16,615 nt of DNA from Nitrospiraceae bacterium (GTDB taxonomy: Bacteria > Nitrospirota > Nitrospiria > Nitrospirales > Nitrospiraceae): NCBI GenBank assembly GCA_014534095.1, contig JACVSD010000030.1, forward strand, positions 1-16,615, given 5' to 3'. The notes below the pieces were generated by a model that was given only the letters and a program-made list of their open reading frames with translations, was not told where the DNA came from and searched no databases. The translations under genes and the position numbers were made by a program. Of this stretch, positions 6,037 through 13,254 are shown one piece after another. Each line of letters begins with the position of its first letter. Positions within the stretch are counted from its first letter, which is position 1.

Positions 6037-7995
6037 ATGGCGACCAAACGACCGACGTCAAAAAAGAGCAAGCGAACGACCAAGCGTCCGGCGACACCGG
6101 CGATCACGCGCCCCCGAGCGCAGAGACCCCGACCGCAAGACCTCATAATTCAGCCGGTAGCGGGAAAGCGCCTGCTCATTACCGATGTCGCGTTGCGCGA
6201 CGGGCATCAGTCCCTCCTGGCCACCCGCATGCGGACGGAAGACATGCTGCCGATCGCGCAAAAGCTCGATGCCGTGGGGTACTGGTCCCTGGAAGTCTGG
6301 GGCGGCGCCACCTTCGATACCTGTCTGCGGTTTTTAAAGGAGGATCCCTGGGAACGGTTGCGTGCGCTGCGCGCCGCCATGCCGAACACCCGGCTCCAGA
6401 TGCTCCTGCGGGGACAAAATCTCGTCGGCTACCGCCATTATGCCGATGATGTGCTGGAGCGCTTCATTGAGCGGTCAGCGGCCAACGGCATCGATGTCTT
6501 CCGGATCTTCGACGCACTCAATGACGTGCGTAATCTTGATCGGGCCGTGCGGGAGGTGAAGGCCTGCGGCAGGCATGTCGAGGCCGCGATCAGCTATACC
6601 GTAAGTCCGGTGCACAACCTCGACCGGTTCGTGGACATGGCCAAGCAATTGGAGGACCTCGGAACGGACACCTTGTGCGTCAAGGATATGGCCGGTTTGC
6701 TGGCTCCGCTGGACGCCTATCATCTGGTCCGTCGGCTGAAGAACGCGGTCAGGGTGCCCATCCATCTCCATACGCACTACACCTCCGGCATGGCCTCAAT
6801 GGCATCCCTCATGGCAATTATGGGCGGCCTCGATATGCTCGACACGTCGATGTCCCCGCTCGCTGGAGGCACGTCACATCCCCCGACCGAAACCATCGTG
6901 GCTTCCCTGCGGGACACCCCGTACGATACCGGCATCGACCTCAGAACCTTCCAACCCATCACCGAACATTTCCGGGAAGTGCGGAGGAAGTACCGGCAAT
7001 TTGAGAGCGACTTTACCGGGGTCGACGCCGAAATCCTCACCTCCCAGATTCCGGGCGGCATGCTCTCGAACCTCGCCGCTCAGCTGGCGGAGCAAAATGC
7101 GCTGGATCGGATCAAAGAGGTCTTGGATGAGGTCCCGCGGGTCCGCAAGGAGATGGGCTACCCGCCGCTTGTCACGCCGACCAGTCAAATCGTGGGTACA
7201 CAAGCGACGTTAAACGTGCTGACCGGCGAACGCTACAAAGTCATCACGAACGAAACGAAGAACTATTTCCTAGGCCTGTACGGACGGGCGCCCGGACCGG
7301 TGGACAACGATATTCTGGCCCGCGCCATCGGCAATGAAGAACCGATCCGAACGCGACCCGCGGACCGGCTCGAACCCGAAATGGAAGCGCTCAGGAAAGA
7401 TCTGCCGGCCTCCGCCACGACGCCCGAAGATCACCTGTCGTTCGCGCTCTTTCCGGCTATCGCGCGCGACTTCTTCGAGGCGCGTGAGAAAGGCGATCTG
7501 GTCCCCGAGCCGCTGACCGGCTCCCTACCCAAGGGACCAGCCGTGGCGCATGAGCTGCACTTGGCACCGGTGGAATTCAACGTGAACGTGCACGGAGAAA
7601 CGTATCACGTAAAGGTGTCAGGGTCGGGACGTAAGATGGAAGGCCGCAAGCCCTACTATATCCGGGTCAACGATAAGCTCGAAGAAGTGTCCATCGAGCC
7701 GATCCGGGAAGTGCTCGCCGGTCTTCCGGAAGCCCTGGATACGGGAACCGGGACGAAGCCGAAGAGGCCGAGACCCTCCAAGGCCGGAGACGTGGCGCCG
7801 CCCATGCCGGGGCGAGTGGTGAAGATTCTAGTCACCAAGGATGAGCGGGTGAAGGCCGGCCAAGCGCTGCTGATCATTGAAGCGATGAAAATGGAGAGCC
7901 GTGTACCGGCGCCCATTGACGGAACGGTCGCTGCAATCCTGGCCGACGAAGGCGACAACGTCAAGGCCGACGAAACCCTGATTCAACTCGAGTAG
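6037..7995 (+). CDS. pycB: Pyruvate carboxylase subunit B (carboxyltransferase plus biotin carrier), 652 aa
   Basis: This subunit transfers the carboxyl group from biotin to pyruvate, giving oxaloacetate. A 34-residue Lys/Arg/Pro-rich N-terminal extension is followed by the carboxyltransferase TIM barrel: ITDVALRDGHQSLLATRMR near residue 50, CVKDMAG with the lysine expected to be carbamylated, and the metal-binding HLHTHYTSGM. The conserved carboxylase domain follows. After a Pro/Lys linker comes the C-terminal biotinyl domain with EAMKMES, biotin lysine about residue 618. The same architecture occurs in oxaloacetate decarboxylase alpha chains. The adjacent biotin carboxylase gene and absence of membrane beta/gamma subunits favour pyruvate carboxylase. 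ATG 6037 is preferred; an in-frame GTG at 6022 would add five residues. Neither has a strong ribosome binding site. Confidence 0.92.
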   Translation: MATKRPTSKKSKRTTKRPATPAITRPRAQRPRPQDLIIQPVAGKRLLITDVALRDGHQSLLATRMRTEDMLPIAQKLDAVGYWSLEVWGGATFDTCLRFLKEDPWERLRALRAAMPNTRLQMLLRGQNLVGYRHYADDVLERFIERSAANGIDVFRIFDALNDVRNLDRAVREVKACGRHVEAAISYTVSPVHNLDRFVDMAKQLEDLGTDTLCVKDMAGLLAPLDAYHLVRRLKNAVRVPIHLHTHYTSGMASMASLMAIMGGLDMLDTSMSPLAGGTSHPPTETIVASLRDTPYDTGIDLRTFQPITEHFREVRRKYRQFESDFTGVDAEILTSQIPGGMLSNLAAQLAEQNALDRIKEVLDEVPRVRKEMGYPPLVTPTSQIVGTQATLNVLTGERYKVITNETKNYFLGLYGRAPGPVDNDILARAIGNEEPIRTRPADRLEPEMEALRKDLPASATTPEDHLSFALFPAIARDFFEAREKGDLVPEPLTGSLPKGPAVAHELHLAPVEFNVNVHGETYHVKVSGSGRKMEGRKPYYIRVNDKLEEVSIEPIREVLAGLPEALDTGTGTKPKRPRPSKAGDVAPPMPGRVVKILVTKDERVKAGQALLIIEAMKMESRVPAPIDGTVAAILADEGDNVKADETLIQLE

Positions 7996-8033
7996 CCGCT
8001 CTCGATTCGTGCGGGCCTCGGCGCCGGTGTCAT

Positions 8034-8960
8034 GTGGTCGTTCGCTTTTTCATCCTGTCTTTACTCTGCATGACTGGGAGCGCCTGCACGATCAGCGACC
8101 CGCTGCCTCCCTGGTTCGATGCCATTGAACGTCTGCCCATACGATCGTTGACCGTTGCCGGTCAGCGGATTGCCTATCTGGATGAGGGCCAGGGCATGCC
8201 GGTCATCCTCCTCCATGGGTTCGGTGGCTCCATGTGGCAATGGGAATATCAACAAAGAGTCCTCTCGAATCATGTGCGGGTGATCACTCCAGACGTGCTC
8301 GGTGCCGGACTCTCGGATAAACCCGCCATCGACTACCGCCCTGATGAGATGCTCGACTTCCTGCTCGGATTCATGGACGCCCTGCAGATTCGGCAAGCCG
8401 TGCTGGTGGGACATTCCATGGGGGCCGGCCTCGCGATCGGCATGGCGCTCGAGCATCCGGACCGCGTGGCGAAACTCGTGTTGATCAGCGGCCTGCCACC
8501 GAACGTCATGGAGCACCTCGAAAATCCCATGCTCAAACGGGCCCTGGAAACCCGCGCGCCGGCCTGGGTCGTGTCATTGGGTAATTCGGCCTTCGGTGGT
8601 TTCCTCACCAAGAACGTCCTGAAGGAGATGGTCTACGATCCGTCGCAACTCACGCCGGCCGTCCTGGACCGTTCAAACCGCAACCGAAAGCGGCCGGGCT
8701 TATTCGGCCCCGTCCTGAGCGCGGGCAGGAACGTGCCGTTGTGGGAAAGCCGCTTTGCTCCTCGAATCAGCTCCATCACGCCGCACACGCTCATTGTGTG
8801 GGGGGAAGAAGACCACGTGTTTTCTTTGGCGACCGGCCGCCAACTGCACGAGACCATACCGAATTCGACCTTCGTCGCCATCCCGCACGCGGGCCATCTC
8901 CCCCAATGGGAGCAGCCGGTGGCGGTCAACCGGCAACTTCTGCAGTTTCTTCGGCCTTGA
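8034..8960 (+). CDS. Alpha/beta hydrolase with secretion leader, 308 aa
   Basis: This is a serine hydrolase of the alpha/beta fold. The product starts from GTG with a short hydrophobic leader (FFILSLLCMTGSAC), which looks like a lipoprotein signal with C18 as the lipid site, although G at -3 makes the lipobox weak. The oxyanion region is LLHGFGGSMWQW (about 59-70). The nucleophile elbow is GHSMG with S128, the acid is D260 in WGEEDHVF, and the histidine is H288 in HAGHLPQWEQP, so the triad is complete. Substrate is unknown; esterase, lipase-like or C-C hydrolase are all possible. It starts 38 nt after pycB and may be read through from it. Its stop overlaps the -35 of the next gene's promoter candidate. 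Confidence 0.85.
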   Translation: MVVRFFILSLLCMTGSACTISDPLPPWFDAIERLPIRSLTVAGQRIAYLDEGQGMPVILLHGFGGSMWQWEYQQRVLSNHVRVITPDVLGAGLSDKPAIDYRPDEMLDFLLGFMDALQIRQAVLVGHSMGAGLAIGMALEHPDRVAKLVLISGLPPNVMEHLENPMLKRALETRAPAWVVSLGNSAFGGFLTKNVLKEMVYDPSQLTPAVLDRSNRNRKRPGLFGPVLSAGRNVPLWESRFAPRISSITPHTLIVWGEEDHVFSLATGRQLHETIPNSTFVAIPHAGHLPQWEQPVAVNRQLLQFLRP

Positions 8961-8985
8961 GTCGTGAGAAATCGGCGGATATACT
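8957..8985 (+). promoter_or_regulatory. Sigma-70-like promoter candidate for the thiol peroxidase gene
   Basis: TTGAGT (8957-8962), 17 bases, then TATACT (8980-8985). Both hexamers are close to consensus and the spacing is ideal. The -35 overlaps the TGA of the preceding hydrolase. The expected start is about 35 nt upstream of ATG 9028. Assigned by eye. Confidence 0.5.
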
Positions 8986-9027
8986 TCGACCGGCGAAGCC
9001 CTATCAGACAACATCCAAGGAGCGAGT

Positions 9028-9174
9028 ATGATGACCATCCGGTCGTGCGGTTTCTGGGCACTGCTTCTCTCCATACCTCTCGCCGGCGGCTGTGCCGGCA
9101 TGGGAAAATCGACCGAGACAGAGTTCATGTATAAAAAGCTCACCCGTCGCGGAACGAAGTGCCGTGGCCGGTGA
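9028..9174 (+). pseudogene. Lipoprotein leader segment of tpx, out of frame with the enzyme body
   Basis: ATG 9028, with AAGGAG five bases upstream, opens a 48-residue frame ending at TGA 9172-9174. It reads MMTIRSCGFWALLLSIPLAG followed by GCAGMGKSTETEFMYKKL. That is a basic start, a hydrophobic core and a lipobox-like LAGGC with C22, a typical lipoprotein signal. The next residues, TRRGTKCRGR, make no sense, whereas the overlapping frame reads SSPVAERSAVAGEG straight into the peroxidase. Removing one A from the five at 9133-9137 joins the two frames as MYKSSPVAERSAVAGEG. I therefore read it as the 5' part of the tpx gene, separated by a one-base insertion or sequencing error. Confidence 0.6.
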
Positions 9175-9694
9175 AGGACACAGCGTGCTGTTCAAAGGCA
9201 GCCCCCTCATGTTGTCGGGAAACGGTATTAAGGTGGGCGATCACCTACGGGATGTCAAAGTCGCCCAGCCCGACCTTTCGCTCATCAACATCGCCCGCAC
9301 AAAAGGCGACGGAAAAGTCCGGATCATCAGCGTGGTGCCTTCGCTGGATACGAAGGTCTGCGAACAACAGACCCATCACCTCAGCGAGAAAAGCAAAGGG
9401 CTCGACAAAATGGTCGAACTGATCACGGTCAGCGTCGATACCCCCTTTGCCCAGAAGCGGTTCGCGGAGGAAGCCAAAATCAACAACGTGACGTTCCTGT
9501 CCGACTATCGCGGCGCGGACTTCGGCAAGGCGCACGGCCTGTTCCTGAAAGACCCGCATATACTCGCTCGGGCCATCATGGTGGTGGACAAAGGCAACGT
9601 CATCCGCTATCTCCAGATCACTCCAGAGCTGGCACAACTTCCAGACATGGAAGAAGCTTTTCAATTCGCCCGGTCCCTGATCACGGAGAGCTGA
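9092..9694 (+). CDS. tpx: Thiol peroxidase (Tpx-type peroxiredoxin), body frame; true 5' end at 9028 in another frame
   Basis: Tpx enzymes reduce hydroperoxides using a peroxidatic cysteine. The frame carries the family landmarks VRIISVVPSLDTKVC (peroxidatic cysteine codon 9359-9361), ELITVSVDTPFAQKRF, TFLSDYRGADFGKAHGLF and ARAIMVVDKGNVIRYL, and ends at TGA 9694. At the site of the usual resolving cysteine (FAQxRFC in E. coli Tpx) the codon at 9464-9466 gives alanine. No other cysteine is present in the catalytic domain, so it would act as a one-Cys enzyme. The frame extends back to GTG 9092, but its first 15 residues are out-of-frame reading of the lipoprotein leader. The biological start is ATG 9028, which needs a one-base shift in the A5 run. 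The repaired protein would be an envelope lipoprotein of about 221 residues. Confidence 0.85.
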   Translation: MPAWENRPRQSSCIKSSPVAERSAVAGEGHSVLFKGSPLMLSGNGIKVGDHLRDVKVAQPDLSLINIARTKGDGKVRIISVVPSLDTKVCEQQTHHLSEKSKGLDKMVELITVSVDTPFAQKRFAEEAKINNVTFLSDYRGADFGKAHGLFLKDPHILARAIMVVDKGNVIRYLQITPELAQLPDMEEAFQFARSLITES

Positions 9695-9724
9695 CGCCAT
9701 CACGCCCGGAGAGCCGGCGCCAGC
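9690..9724. other. Imperfect hairpin at the tpx 3' end
   Basis: GCTGACGCC 9690-9698 and GGCGCCAGC 9716-9724 pair over nine positions with a single A-C mismatch and a 17-base loop, overlapping the tpx stop codon. No T-run follows, so it is only a weak terminator candidate. Confidence 0.3.
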
Positions 9725-9808
9725 CATGGAGAAGGATCCACACCACTCCTCCCGTCGCCCCCGCCGGCCTACTACGGCCGCCTATCCGGCTATCCATCGT
9801 GCACAGAA

Positions 9809-9817
9809 TGTTATACA
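9809..9817 (+). promoter_or_regulatory. Extended -10 candidate upstream of tenA
   Basis: TGT-TATACA (TG 9809-9810, hexamer 9812-9817) fits an extended -10, about 146 nt before the tenA start. The -35 position is poor. It lies in the 268-nt non-coding stretch 9695-9962. That stretch shows no TPP-riboswitch core (no CTGAGA-type element on the plus strand) and no ORF I would defend. Confidence 0.35.
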
Positions 9818-9962
9818 GTCCTCCCGCTGGCGGCTTCAGCCACTACCGGGACTTTCGGGGGACACTCGCCGCCGGACGACTTCTCACAGACGTGACCGCA
9901 CTACGCCGGGCAGGACATCGTGACCCGGTCGGCTCACTAACCACTTCACCGTTGGAGCGCCC

Positions 9963-10631
9963 ATGTCGTTTTCGAACCGCCTACGAGCGCTAGCCAAATC
10001 CAGCTGGGACGCCCAACTCGTCCATCCTTTTGTTCTCGCCTTGGGCAACGGCACGCTGCCTGAGCGGAAATTCCGATACTACATTTTGCAAGACGCCCGG
10101 TTTCTCGGCGATCTCTCACGGGTCTTTGCCGCCGGCGCCATGAAAGCTCCGGATTCGGATAGCGCCCTGCGCTTCGCCAAGCTGGCGGAGGACACGCTGA
10201 CGGTGGAGCGCAGTCTTCATGAAAGTTACGGCAAGCGCTGGAAAATGACGGCGTCGGAGATGACGGCCGTCCCCATGGCCCCGACAAATTACGCCTACAC
10301 CAGGCATATGCTGGCCGTCGCACACAGCGGCTCAGCGGCCGAGATTACCGTGGTCGCCCTGCCCTGTGCCTGGATTTACTGCGTGGTGGGCCAGCGTCTC
10401 TTGAAGAACGGCCCCCCGTCGAAGAAGCACCCGTACCGGGACTGGCTCCTGCTCTATGCCTCTCCGGAATTCGCCCAAGTCCAACACTGGATGCGTGAAA
10501 AAGTCGACCGGTGGGTGAAGACCGCCGGCCCGGCCGAACAGCGACGGATGGAAGACGCTTTTCTGATCAGCTCCCGCTACGAATGGATGTTCTGGGACAT
10601 GGCCTGGAATGAAGAGCAGTGGCCCGTGTGA
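9963..10631 (+). CDS. tenA: TenA-family aminopyrimidine aminohydrolase (thiaminase II type), 222 aa
   Basis: TenA proteins hydrolyse thiamine breakdown products (formylaminopyrimidine/aminopyrimidine) to HMP for reuse in thiamine synthesis. This 222-aa all-helical protein has normal family length and aligns with B. subtilis TenA almost without gaps. D44 (ILQD), Y112 (NYAY), C135 with Y139 (LPCAWIY) and a C-terminal glutamate E207 (RYEWMFWDMAW, equivalent to E205) all fall at the active-site positions. The cysteine-containing form is the classical TenA_C type. ATG 9963 has TTGGAG five bases upstream. It stands 78 nt before the HEAT-repeat gene, and thiD lies three genes further on. The pair supports a pyrimidine salvage role. 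Some relatives annotated PqqC-like share the fold, but the intact cysteine argues for TenA. Confidence 0.88.
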   Translation: MSFSNRLRALAKSSWDAQLVHPFVLALGNGTLPERKFRYYILQDARFLGDLSRVFAAGAMKAPDSDSALRFAKLAEDTLTVERSLHESYGKRWKMTASEMTAVPMAPTNYAYTRHMLAVAHSGSAAEITVVALPCAWIYCVVGQRLLKNGPPSKKHPYRDWLLLYASPEFAQVQHWMREKVDRWVKTAGPAEQRRMEDAFLISSRYEWMFWDMAWNEEQWPV

Positions 10632-10686
10632 GCACCCGCAGGAGGGTGTTGCATCATTCGGCCCTGCCAACTGATCTAACGATGTA

Positions 10687-10699
10687 GGTTTTCGAAACC
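10687..10699. other. Short GGTTT-TCG-AAACC palindrome between tenA and the HEAT gene
   Basis: A perfect five-base-pair inverted repeat with a three-base loop lies 10 nt upstream of GTG 10710, in the position where a ribosome binding site would be expected but none is seen. It may be a small operator or hairpin, or chance. Nothing else supportable is in 10632-10709. Confidence 0.25.
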
Positions 10700-10709
10700 G
10701 TTACAACCC

Positions 10710-11732
10710 GTGTCACGACGACTCATTCAACTTAACCTGTCAGGGCTTGGCCTTCTGATTGCGCTCCTTGGACTCATCTATTGGCAGCACACCGGAGCGC
10801 GAGCGGTCCCGAGGGTGATCGAGCAACTGGCAGATACCGATCCAACCGCACGGATTCTAGCCGCGCAGGGATTGTCGGCGCTGGGACCGGACGCCAAGGA
10901 GGCGTTGCCCGCGCTCGTCCGGGCGGCTCTCCACGATCCGGATCCGGATGTCGGCGCGGCGGCCGCTGCGGCCATCCGGACGCTGGACCTGCAAGCCGCC
11001 CGGGAGGTGGTCGCCGGTTACATGCCGGCACTCTGGGATGCGAACCCAGCTATCCGGCGCAAGGCCTGCGTCGTATTGGGGAGCCTCGGTCCTATCGGAA
11101 AACCAGCCGTCGCCTCGCTCATTACCATGTTGGATGATACCGATGAGCTCGTGCGGGAGCAGGCGGTGGGAGCCTTAGGCCTGATCGGGATCCCGCAGAC
11201 TGACATTGCGGCGGCCTTGCAGGAGGCCTTGCAGGACCCGGCATCAATCGTGCGCTATCGGGCCGCCGTACAATTTGCCTACCATATCCCGCTCACGGGG
11301 GCGGTCGTGCCGGCGTTGATGGAGTTACGCAAGGACGAGGATAAATCCGTCGCCTCTCTGGCTGACGTGGCCTTGCAGCATGCCGGCCAAAGTACACGCC
11401 AGGATGTGGCGAACCTCATCTCATTGCTCGAACGGCCGGGTGAAAAAGATTATGCCCTTCAGCAACTGGCCGAACTGGGCCCACAAGCCGCAGAGGCGGC
11501 GCCGGTACTGGTCTCGGTGTTAAAGGATTCACGGGCGCTCAATCGCTACCTGGCAGCGGAGGCGCTGCGATCGATCGGGCCGGCAGCCGAGGAAGCCGTC
11601 CCCGACCTGATCGACGCGCTCGGTGATCCGGATCCTGTCGTGACCGAAAGCGCCGCCGAAGCGCTCGCCGCCATTGGGACGGCCGAAGCCCTCGAAGCCC
11701 TCAAACCGCACCGCACGGAGCCGGCCTCGTGA
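10710..11732 (+). CDS. Membrane-anchored HEAT-repeat protein, 340 aa
   Basis: After a short basic start (MSRRLIQLN) one hydrophobic segment spans about residues 9-25, predicting an N-in anchor with the rest in the periplasm. Residues 33-335 are a chain of roughly eight HEAT/PBS-lyase-like helical repeats. Each has the pattern ...D.DP.VR..AA.AL..IG; clear examples are LITMLDDTDELVREQAVGAL (about 137-156) and VPDLIDALGDPDPVVTESAA near the C-terminus. Such solenoids are protein-binding scaffolds. The start is GTG without a clear ribosome binding site; no better in-frame start exists because a TAG lies just upstream. A 12-base tandem duplication sits at 11213-11236. The stop overlaps the next start (GTGA), showing translational coupling with the 4-TM protein. 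Confidence 0.85.
   Translation: MSRRLIQLNLSGLGLLIALLGLIYWQHTGARAVPRVIEQLADTDPTARILAAQGLSALGPDAKEALPALVRAALHDPDPDVGAAAAAAIRTLDLQAAREVVAGYMPALWDANPAIRRKACVVLGSLGPIGKPAVASLITMLDDTDELVREQAVGALGLIGIPQTDIAAALQEALQDPASIVRYRAAVQFAYHIPLTGAVVPALMELRKDEDKSVASLADVALQHAGQSTRQDVANLISLLERPGEKDYALQQLAELGPQAAEAAPVLVSVLKDSRALNRYLAAEALRSIGPAAEEAVPDLIDALGDPDPVVTESAAEALAAIGTAEALEALKPHRTEPAS
11213..11236 (+). repeat. 12-bp perfect tandem duplication inside the HEAT gene
   Basis: GGCCTTGCAGGA occurs twice in direct succession (11213-11224 and 11225-11236), encoding ALQEALQD. The frame is maintained, adding four residues to one repeat helix. Confidence 0.7.
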
Positions 11733-12253
11733 CAGAGGTTCCCATTCCACCCCGCCCAGCTGGATTAGTGCTGACGCTGTTTTGGGGCAGCGTCCTACTC
11801 AGCTTGGCGCTTCCATGGGGCCTATTGCTGTTATTCGAGGTGTCTGCCCATCGGCGCTCCTTCAGCGAGGCTGTCCGATACTTAAGCCTGCATTGGTTTG
11901 CACCCGGCTACCAGTACTTCCTCGTGGGCCTGCTCAGCGCGGCACCATTTGCTCTCTGCGCCGGATTTTTGCTGCTCCATCTGGGATGGAATCCCCGACT
12001 TGGACACGTCCAGTTCTCTCGTCGACTGGCCGGCGTCCTAGGCAGCCTCATCCTGATGTTTGGCGTGAGCTTCTGGACCCACCTGAGCGCCCTCATGCAC
12101 CCGGACGGCCAAAGCGCGCTCGTGTATTTTTTCCTTCCTTTTATCCTCTGCGTCCTCCTGCCGCTCGGGTACGGCCTGGGACGGTTGGTCCTGGCATTCA
12201 TGCACGTGGTTCGCCCAGGCGACAAAGAGCCCGCGGAAAGTCTAGACACCTAG
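11729..12253 (+). CDS. Four-TM integral membrane protein, 174 aa
   Basis: I do not recognise a family. The protein has four hydrophobic segments at about 11-37, 60-85, 100-120 and 130-155, joined by short basic or polar loops, and a charged C-terminal tail (VVRPGDKEPAESLDT). There are no clusters of conserved histidines or cysteines that would point to redox or metal function. The start is GTG 11729 and overlaps the stop of the HEAT-repeat gene by four bases, so it is translated by re-initiation. The tight coupling suggests that it works with the HEAT protein at the inner membrane. It is followed by the FlgO-like gene after 15 nt or more. Confidence 0.75.
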   Translation: MTEVPIPPRPAGLVLTLFWGSVLLSLALPWGLLLLFEVSAHRRSFSEAVRYLSLHWFAPGYQYFLVGLLSAAPFALCAGFLLLHLGWNPRLGHVQFSRRLAGVLGSLILMFGVSFWTHLSALMHPDGQSALVYFFLPFILCVLLPLGYGLGRLVLAFMHVVRPGDKEPAESLDT

Positions 12254-12270
12254 CCAGTAGTCAGTATAAT
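12243..12270 (+). promoter_or_regulatory. Near-consensus promoter overlapping the FlgO-like gene start
   Basis: TAGACA (12243-12248, 5 of 6), 16 bases, then TATAAT (12265-12270, perfect). The -10 overlaps the first ATG of the FlgO-like ORF (12269), so a transcript from here would begin near 12277. It could then use only the second ATG, at 12281, or a later start. Confidence 0.4.
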
Positions 12271-13243
12271 GACGCCACGCATGCTCATCTTGGCACGATC
12301 GCTCTTCCTTGGCGGCTTAATAGGAGTGCTCTGCTGGCCGGCGAACGGCAAGGCGGCGGTCACTAGCTACGACGAGAGCCTCAAACAAGTGGCCGAGGGC
12401 GTCCTTGCCGAGGCGGTCAAATTGAACAAGCATCGTATGGCGTTGCTCGACTTTACCGACGCCACCGGTCATACCACGGCCGTCGGCCGGTTCCTCGCTG
12501 AGGAGATCGGCACGCAACTGGTCATCGCCGGAGAGTTGCAGGTGGTTGAACGCGACGCAGTAGAGGCCACACTGAAGCGATACCGGATTACGCAGGTCGA
12601 CCGCACACAGGCCCAGGCCGCCCGGCGCGCAGCCAAGGCCATGCGAGCCGACGTCTTCCTGCGCGGCTCGTATCTGGAGTCTGCGGACGGAGTGGCCATC
12701 ACCCTCAAACTGCTCAATCCGATCAACGCGGAAGTAATGGGCGCCGCGCGAGGACACCTTCCGGCACTCGGCCCGCTGGCCGAAATCCTCAAAGAGGCGC
12801 ACCAGCCGCCGGTTCCAAAGTGGGAGAGCCCGAAAGTGTCCTCTCGCCCGGTCGGCCTCGGGTTTCATCAGAATGAATACTATGAGCTCGTCGTCGAGTC
12901 GATTGAAGCCTCGGGATTGCAAGCCAAACTGGCGGTGACGATCGAAAACCGCGCTGCACGCGATGTGAAAGTACGCTGCCGCTTGCAAGACACGCTGCTC
13001 ACCGACGATCATGGAGCCGCGTGGGCTCAAGGGATTGAAGAGAACCGCGACGGGTTGTGCGTTCGAGGGCTCGAACTGTCTCCGCATCAAAAAGCGCATC
13101 TCGTGTTAACGTTTACCGCACCCCCGGACACCGGGTCGTCCCACTTCACCCTCCACTATCACGAGACGGCGCCTAGGCCGGGCGCCCGGTTCACAATCGG
13201 CGGATTGAAGGTGCAACCGGCCGGTTCGCCCGCCATCTATTGA
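12269..13243 (+). CDS. Exported FlgO/CsgG-like protein, 324 aa
   Basis: Residues 1-29 form a signal peptide (LILARSLFLGGLIGVLCWPA, likely cleaved after NGKA). Residues about 50-165 resemble the FlgO/CsgG N-terminal fold: RMALLDFTDATG, GRFLAEEIGTQLVIAGELQV, VERDAVEATLKRYRI, then RADVFLRGSYLE and ITLKLLNPINAEVMGAA. FlgO and CsgG relatives are outer-membrane-associated proteins of flagellar or secretion assemblies, but no flagellar or curli gene is nearby. The C-terminal half (about 200-318) is a separate, mostly beta domain that I cannot name. Two starts are possible, ATG 12269 and ATG 12281; the second gives a normal signal peptide and is compatible with the overlapping promoter. The thiD start follows within 12 nt. 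Confidence 0.75.
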   Translation: MTPRMLILARSLFLGGLIGVLCWPANGKAAVTSYDESLKQVAEGVLAEAVKLNKHRMALLDFTDATGHTTAVGRFLAEEIGTQLVIAGELQVVERDAVEATLKRYRITQVDRTQAQAARRAAKAMRADVFLRGSYLESADGVAITLKLLNPINAEVMGAARGHLPALGPLAEILKEAHQPPVPKWESPKVSSRPVGLGFHQNEYYELVVESIEASGLQAKLAVTIENRAARDVKVRCRLQDTLLTDDHGAAWAQGIEENRDGLCVRGLELSPHQKAHLVLTFTAPPDTGSSHFTLHYHETAPRPGARFTIGGLKVQPAGSPAIY

Positions 13244-13254
13244 TCGGTCCAAGG

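Noticed and set aside
6022..7995. Oxaloacetate decarboxylase alpha chain as the identity of the B subunit
   Set aside because: The same domain order would fit, but no membrane beta/gamma subunits are present and a Pyc-type biotin carboxylase is immediately upstream.
9799..9993. 64-aa plus-strand frame before tenA
   Set aside because: It starts from GTG with no ribosome binding site, overlaps the tenA start and resembles no family. Left as non-coding, though not excluded.
10646..10687. Possible 13-codon leader peptide after GGAGG between tenA and the HEAT gene
   Set aside because: Only a GTG/TTG start too close to the GGAGG and no attenuator-like codon run or alternative hairpins; too weak to annotate.
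12317..13099. 260-aa minus-strand frame opposite the FlgO-like gene
   Set aside because: The sense frame has a signal peptide and recognisable fold; the antisense frame has neither.
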